From the NCBI GenBank assembly GCA_020062605.1, contig JAGUWA010000014.1:1-32475 (forward strand): 32,475 nucleotides of DNA. Reading direction: 5' to 3'. Positions 30,866 through 32,475 of this stretch are shown in pieces; within the stretch, counting starts at the first letter, position 1, and the number at the start of each line of letters is the position of its first letter. This stretch comes from Parvibaculum sp. GTDB lineage: Bacteria > Pseudomonadota > Alphaproteobacteria > Parvibaculales > Parvibaculaceae. A program made the translations under genes and the position numbers. The notes below the pieces were generated by a model that saw nothing but the letters and a program-made list of their open reading frames with translations, was not told where the DNA came from and did not search any database.

Positions 30866-31495
30866 ATGAAAAGAGAACCCGACAGAGTTACGGACACGCC
30901 ACCCACGGAAAAGGGCACGACGCGCCGGGAGGAAATTCTCGCCGCCGCCTCGGCGCTTCTGCTGGAGGAGGGATATGCCGGCTTTTCCGCGCGTGGTGTG
31001 GCGGCGCGCGCCGGCCTGAGGCTGAGCCACGTCCAGTATTATTTTGAGAGCCCGGCCGCGATCCTGGCGGAGCTGCTCGACCGTTTCGTACGCCGCTACG
31101 GCGAAGAGATCATGATGCGTTTCGGTGCCGCGAAGGGCACCGGCGAGCAGCGTCTGCATCGCGCACTCGATTTCCTTCTGAACGACGAAGCCTATCGGCG
31201 CGATTGCGGTATCTTCATGATCGAGGTTGCCGGCTTCGCTGCGCGCGACAAGGTGATTGCCGAGGCGCTGGGACGCTACTACGAAATCTGCTTCGAACTC
31301 TTCGCCGGCATCGCGAAGGAACTCGCGCCGTCTCTCCAACCGCGCGAACGCGCGCGCCGCGCCCGCCAGTGCGTTGCGTTGATCGAGGGCATGTCGATGA
31401 CGCGGCCGCATATGGGTGCGAAGGGTGAAGCCGATTTCAGCGCCCGCGAGGCGACCCGCGCCATTATGCGCCTCCTCGCCGAGGGCGAAGCCTAA
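30866..31495 (+). CDS. TetR/AcrR family transcriptional regulator
   Basis: This is a 209-residue repressor. The helix-turn-helix lies at about residues 42-63 (ARGVAARAGLRLSHVQYYF), followed by the typical AILAELLDRF helix. The C-terminal helical domain has no recognised ligand signature. Three copies of one operator in its immediate surroundings (30812-30829, 31832-31848, 31884-31900) suggest control of itself, the saccharopine-dehydrogenase-like gene, the GNAT gene and perhaps the PAS_5 gene. No ribosome-binding site precedes the ATG, and the candidate -10 element ends only 7 nt before it, so the transcript may be leaderless. Its stop overlaps that of the convergent GNAT gene by 3 bases. Confidence 0.87.
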   Translation: MKREPDRVTDTPPTEKGTTRREEILAAASALLLEEGYAGFSARGVAARAGLRLSHVQYYFESPAAILAELLDRFVRRYGEEIMMRFGAAKGTGEQRLHRALDFLLNDEAYRRDCGIFMIEVAGFAARDKVIAEALGRYYEICFELFAGIAKELAPSLQPRERARRARQCVALIEGMSMTRPHMGAKGEADFSAREATRAIMRLLAEGEA

Positions 31496-31815
31496 AGCCT
31501 CAGCATCATCCGCAGTTCCATGACAAGCCCGTGCTGCCGGCAGGGAATGGGCGCGACCGTCTCCGCCATCGGCTCGAAACCCATCGCCCTGTAGAGGCCG
31601 ACGGCAGGATTGTCCGACATTACATCAAGATGCACGCGCGTAAAGCCCTTCGTCCGCACCCGTCCGATTTCATGGTCGATGAGCGCACGTCCCGCGCCGT
31701 GCCCGCCGAAAATGTAATCGTAGGAACGTGGCCCCGTCGCGTGGACGAGCTCCGGAATAAGGGGCGTCGTCTCCTTTGCCCGCCTGCCTTCCGCTGCAAC
31801 GATTTCGATGGCCAT
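31492..31815 (-). CDS. GNAT acetyltransferase-like protein, probably internally shortened
   Basis: This is a 107-residue protein. The C-terminal half carries GNAT motif A and B features: GHGAGRALIDHEI (acetyl-CoA pyrophosphate loop), VHLDVMSDNPAVGLYRAMGFE. The N-terminal 37 residues (ending ATGPRSYDYIFGG) match the start of a common GNAT subgroup. In full-length relatives (about 150-180 residues) these blocks are separated by roughly 60-70 residues forming strands 2-4. Here they abut near 31700 with the frame kept, so activity is doubtful. ATG 31815 has AGGTGGAG directly upstream; a GTG two codons earlier is also possible. Operator copy 2 lies immediately upstream, implying control by the neighbouring TetR protein. 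Confidence 0.7.
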   Translation of the reverse strand: MAIEIVAAEGRRAKETTPLIPELVHATGPRSYDYIFGGHGAGRALIDHEIGRVRTKGFTRVHLDVMSDNPAVGLYRAMGFEPMAETVAPIPCRQHGLVMELRMMLRL

Positions 31816-31831
31816 CTCCACCTCGCTGAAT

Positions 31832-31848
31832 ATTGGTCATTTGACCAA
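31832..31848. promoter_or_regulatory. TetR operator, copy 2
   Basis: ATTGGTC-ATTT-GACCAA lies 17 bp upstream of the GNAT start. Copies 1 and 2 also share TGTCA to the right at the same distance. Confidence 0.65.
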
Positions 31849-31883
31849 ATATGTCACGAGATTGCACCGCCACCAGGTTATTC

Positions 31884-31900
31884 TTGGTCTAAAGACCAAT
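31884..31900. promoter_or_regulatory. TetR operator, copy 3
   Basis: TTGGTC-TAAA-GACCAAT lies 52 bp right of copy 2, in the divergent gap between the GNAT and PAS_5 genes. The extra matching base is on the opposite side from copy 2, so it reads best on the minus strand. Confidence 0.65.
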
Positions 31901-32032
31901 AAGTAGCGGTCCGGATAGCCGCTCCCCGGCAAGGCCTGTGCCGCTTGGCGGCTGTTCCAATATGGCATATAGGAGGAAGCCCCCGGAAAACCGCGCGGCC
32001 CTGAGGGGCCAGACCCGAGAGTTTTGCGTTCC

Positions 32033-32475
32033 ATGTCTGAGCCATTGCGGCTTGCGCCCTTCGACATTTACATCGATCCGCTGCTCGCCTTTCAGGACGC
32101 GCGCCTGCGCGAGATGTTTGCTTATTGGCAAGGCAAGCGCGGCGGCAGACCTTTTCCGGCGCGCGCCGATGTGAGCCCTGCGGACATCGTCAATCATCTG
32201 CCATCGGTTTTCCTGGTCGATGCAAAGCCGCCCGCGCTGGTGCTTGCCGATTTTCGCGTGCGGCTGATGGGCACCGCGCTCAATGACCTTTTTGCGCGCG
32301 ATTTCACGGGCCGTTCGCTCAAAGACGAAATGTCGGAGAAATCGGCGACGGCGCTTGCGAAAGTCTTCGGCATCGTCTGCCAGCTGCGCCGCCCGCTCCG
32401 CCTGTACGGCGCCGCCGTCTTTGCCAGGGCGCAGCCCCTGACGGCGGTCGAGGCGGTGCTGATGCCGCTCACCAC
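32033..32475 (+). CDS. PAS_5-type sensor or regulatory protein, N-terminal part
   Basis: The frame starts at ATG 32033 and runs off the right edge, giving 147 residues. The sequence has the block order of the PAS_5 family (formerly an unnamed DUF, frequent in alphaproteobacteria): REMFAYWQGKRGGRPFPAR, ADVSPADIVNHLPSVFLVD, LADFRVRLMGTALNDLFARD, FTGRSL. No function is established for most members. There is no clear ribosome-binding site right before the ATG, although an AGGAGG lies about 55 bp upstream; a hairpin (GGCCC TGAG GGGCC) lies between. Operator copy 3 is upstream, so it may belong to the TetR regulon. Confidence 0.75.
   Translation, partial: MSEPLRLAPFDIYIDPLLAFQDARLREMFAYWQGKRGGRPFPARADVSPADIVNHLPSVFLVDAKPPALVLADFRVRLMGTALNDLFARDFTGRSLKDEMSEKSATALAKVFGIVCQLRRPLRLYGAAVFARAQPLTAVEAVLMPLT

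Overview
The window looks like an alphaproteobacterial chromosome segment. It is GC-rich with AT-rich promoters and tightly packed genes, and it carries families common in that class: a DUF5330-like protein, a PAS_5-type protein, a soluble globin-coupled chemoreceptor, a CheZ/CheT-like phosphatase in the che operon, and a hybrid CheA ending in a receiver. A Parvibaculum- or Hyphomicrobiales-like organism is my guess, not a demonstrated placement.

Layout. 1-2300: the tail of a phosphate-binding protein gene and a phosphate-selective-type porin. The porin has a four-repeat Pho box upstream, and a second Pho-like array with foldable sequence lies between the two genes. 2300-6800: a FecA-like TonB receptor behind a Fur-type box, an alpha/beta-hydrolase-OsmC fusion, and a DUF5330-like protein. 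6900-13800: a catabolic block with a DUF1302-type outer-membrane protein, a TetR regulator, a zinc-type alcohol dehydrogenase, a thiolase, a MerR regulator and an aldehyde dehydrogenase. 13900-25970: a chemotaxis block on the minus strand, ordered globin-coupled MCP, PAS/GAF histidine kinase, CheA, CheW, CheY, CheZ-like, CheB, CheR, DUF454 protein, with a divergent Fnr-like regulator. 26100-27840: a conserved small protein, a ZIP transporter and a ferritin-like protein. 27840-29620: a scar-like stretch, a Fic protein behind a duplicated operator array, and tRNA-Arg(CCG). 29700-32475: a saccharopine-dehydrogenase-like protein, a TetR regulator, a GNAT protein and the start of a PAS_5 protein, with three copies of one operator (TTGGTC-N4-GACCAA).

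How the genes work together. The che genes overlap by ATGA or TGATG junctions and read as one coupled unit. The globin-coupled MCP is the likely oxygen input, and the Fnr-like regulator beside it has the four cysteines expected of an oxygen-labile Fe-S cluster, so this corner looks devoted to oxygen. The alcohol dehydrogenase, aldehyde dehydrogenase and thiolase would form an alcohol to aldehyde to acid to acyl-CoA route, but the dehydrogenase copy lacks most of its catalytic domain.

Most unusual observations: (1) three genes that look internally deleted yet stay in frame, including a CpaE-type receiver fused to a DUF1302 porin; (2) a 52-bp tandem duplication of a three-half-site operator in front of fic; (3) a tRNA-end-like repeat on the far side of fic, suggesting integration at the tRNA; (4) the repeated TetR operator, with an apparently leaderless tetR; (5) a Pho-like array next to a foldable intergenic region. 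No CRISPR array, insertion sequence or rRNA was seen.
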